DNA from: Actinomycetota bacterium
Lineage (GTDB): Bacteria > Actinomycetota > Acidimicrobiia > Acidimicrobiales > JAHWLA01
Assembly: GCA_019347595.1 (NCBI GenBank)
Contig: JAHWLA010000171.1
Location: forward strand, 1-6,268
Direction of reading: 5' to 3'
DNA length: 6,268 nucleotides
Position 1 is the stretch's first letter; every line of letters begins with the position of its first letter. The notes beneath the pieces are model-generated. The model did no database searches and was not told the DNA's origin. It saw only the letters and a program-made list of their open reading frames with translations. Both the position numbers and the translations under genes were made by a program. Of this stretch, positions 5,649 to 6,268 are shown in pieces.

Positions 5649-5700
5649 CGTTCTGGTCCGTAGATCCGGCGTCCACGCGCCGGATCTACGGACCAGAACG
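5649..5700. repeat. Perfect 23-bp inverted repeat with 6-nt loop
   Basis: Arms 5649-5671 (beginning CGTTCTGGTC) and 5678-5700 (ending GACCAGAACG) are exact reverse complements over 23 bp with no mismatch, around the loop TCCACG (5672-5677). Flanking bases could extend the stem imperfectly: CCACC 5641-5645 with GGTGG 5700-5704, and CGCCGCC 5636-5642 with GGCGGCG 5709-5715. The arms are about 65% G+C and no T-run follows on either strand. Possible roles are a terminator between the M23 gene and udgX, a copy of a dispersed palindromic repeat, or a structured udgX leader ending 3 nt before its ribosome-binding site. The inverted repeat is certain; its function is not. Confidence 0.9.
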
Positions 5701-5703
5701 GTG

Positions 5704-5708
5704 GGAGG
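5704..5708 (+). promoter_or_regulatory. Ribosome-binding site of udgX
   Basis: GGAGG, inside GGGAGGGG (5703-5710), lies 7 nt before GTG 5716. This consensus site decides the start in favour of 5716 over the in-frame GTG at 5701, which would have the palindrome arm directly upstream and no ribosome-binding site. Confidence 0.7.
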
Positions 5709-5715
5709 GGCGGCG

Positions 5716-6268
5716 GTGACGGCGGCCGACTTCGTGCCGCCGGGGGCGTCGCTCGACGAACTGCGGGCCGCAGCGGCCGGGTGCCGCGGCTGCCATCTCT
5801 ACGAGAACGCCACCCAGACCGTCTTCGGCGACGGCGGCGACCGGGCCGACGTCGTGCTGGTCGGCGAGCAGCCCGGCGACCAGGAGGACCGCCGGGGCGA
5901 GCCCTTCATCGGCCCCGCGGGCAAGCTGCTCGACAAGGCGTTGGCCGACGCGGGCATCGAACGCACACGGGCCTACGTCACCAACGTGGTCAAGCACTTC
6001 AAGTGGAAGCCGGTCGGCAAGCGACGCATCCACCAGAAGCCGAACGCCGAGGAGATCGGCGCGTGCCGGCCCTGGCTCGACGCGGAGCTCGACCGCCTGA
6101 AGCCCCGCATCGTGGTGTGCCTGGGGGCGACGGCGGCGCAGGCGCTGCTCGGCCGCGGCTTCAAGGTCACGCAGCAGCGGGGCCAGGTGGTCGAGTGGGA
6201 CCGCGACCCGTTGGCGCTGGCGACGGTGCACCCGTCGTCGATCCTGCGGGCCCGCGACGAAGACGCCC
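5716..6268 (+). CDS. udgX: UdgX-type uracil-DNA glycosylase, N-terminal part (3' end outside window)
   Basis: UdgX is an iron-sulfur uracil-DNA glycosylase related to family 4. After removing uracil it stays covalently bound to the abasic DNA through a histidine. The visible 184 residues show the family motifs: CxxC at Cys23/Cys26 with Cys117 and Cys135 as the likely remaining [4Fe-4S] ligands; motif A GEQPGD (50-55), with the UdgX-typical Gln52 where family 4 has Ala; PFIGPAGKLLD (63-73); VTNVVKHFK (88-96); and the UdgX-specific basic insert GKRRIHQKP (101-109). His106 corresponds to the covalent-bond His109 of Mycobacterium smegmatis UdgX. HPSS (172-175) is the second catalytic motif. The frame is still open at the window end, where only a short C-terminal part should be missing. 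A GTG start with a consensus GGAGG 7 nt upstream suggests independent, efficient translation. No repair partner is visible nearby. Confidence 0.93.
   Translation, partial: MTAADFVPPGASLDELRAAAAGCRGCHLYENATQTVFGDGGDRADVVLVGEQPGDQEDRRGEPFIGPAGKLLDKALADAGIERTRAYVTNVVKHFKWKPVGKRRIHQKPNAEEIGACRPWLDAELDRLKPRIVVCLGATAAQALLGRGFKVTQQRGQVVEWDRDPLALATVHPSSILRARDEDA

Overview
This window is GC-rich (roughly 70% by eye) and gene-dense. Every readable gene is on the + strand, and several start with GTG or TTG. Gene content and order (secA, prfB, ftsE, ftsX, a secreted M23 peptidase, a UdgX-type uracil-DNA glycosylase) suggest an actinomycetote. A lineage such as Acidimicrobiia is a reasonable guess, but this is inferred from gene content and composition and was not tested by phylogeny.

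Layout: (1) 1-1094 is the 3' part of secA, from the helicase motif VI region to the C-terminal zinc-binding SEC-C tail. (2) 1107-2213 is prfB (release factor 2), 12 nt downstream, with a TTG start and no programmed frameshift. (3) 2287-4132 is a tight three-gene unit: ftsE, a 91-residue two-helix membrane protein of unknown function, and ftsX. The coding regions overlap by 4 nt and 1 nt. (4) 4133-4384 is about 250 nt without a gene. It has an AT-rich, promoter-like start and then a run of strong hairpins, the last two placed on the ribosome-binding and start-codon region of the next gene. (5) 4385-5608 encodes a secreted coiled-coil M23 (LytM) peptidase. (6) 5609-5715 holds a small hairpin and a perfect 23-bp inverted repeat. 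(7) 5716 to the window end is the 5' part of a udgX gene, cut by the window edge.

How the genes fit together: FtsE (ATPase) and FtsX (membrane subunit) form the divisome complex that in other bacteria controls a coiled-coil cell-wall hydrolase or hydrolase activator (EnvC, PcsB, RipC). The adjacent M23 protein has that architecture and is the likely partner. Unlike E. coli EnvC it keeps the full set of zinc-binding residues, so it may cut peptidoglycan itself. The small membrane protein between ftsE and ftsX is probably translated with them and may be a lineage-specific accessory. SecA (preprotein export) and RF2 (UAA/UGA termination) are housekeeping neighbours. UdgX is a DNA-repair protein with its own strong ribosome-binding site, and is probably unrelated functionally.

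Most worth a second look: the structured leader and start-codon hairpins of the M23 gene, the 23-bp perfect palindrome before udgX, the unknown membrane protein inside ftsEX, and the UdgX with its predicted suicide histidine.
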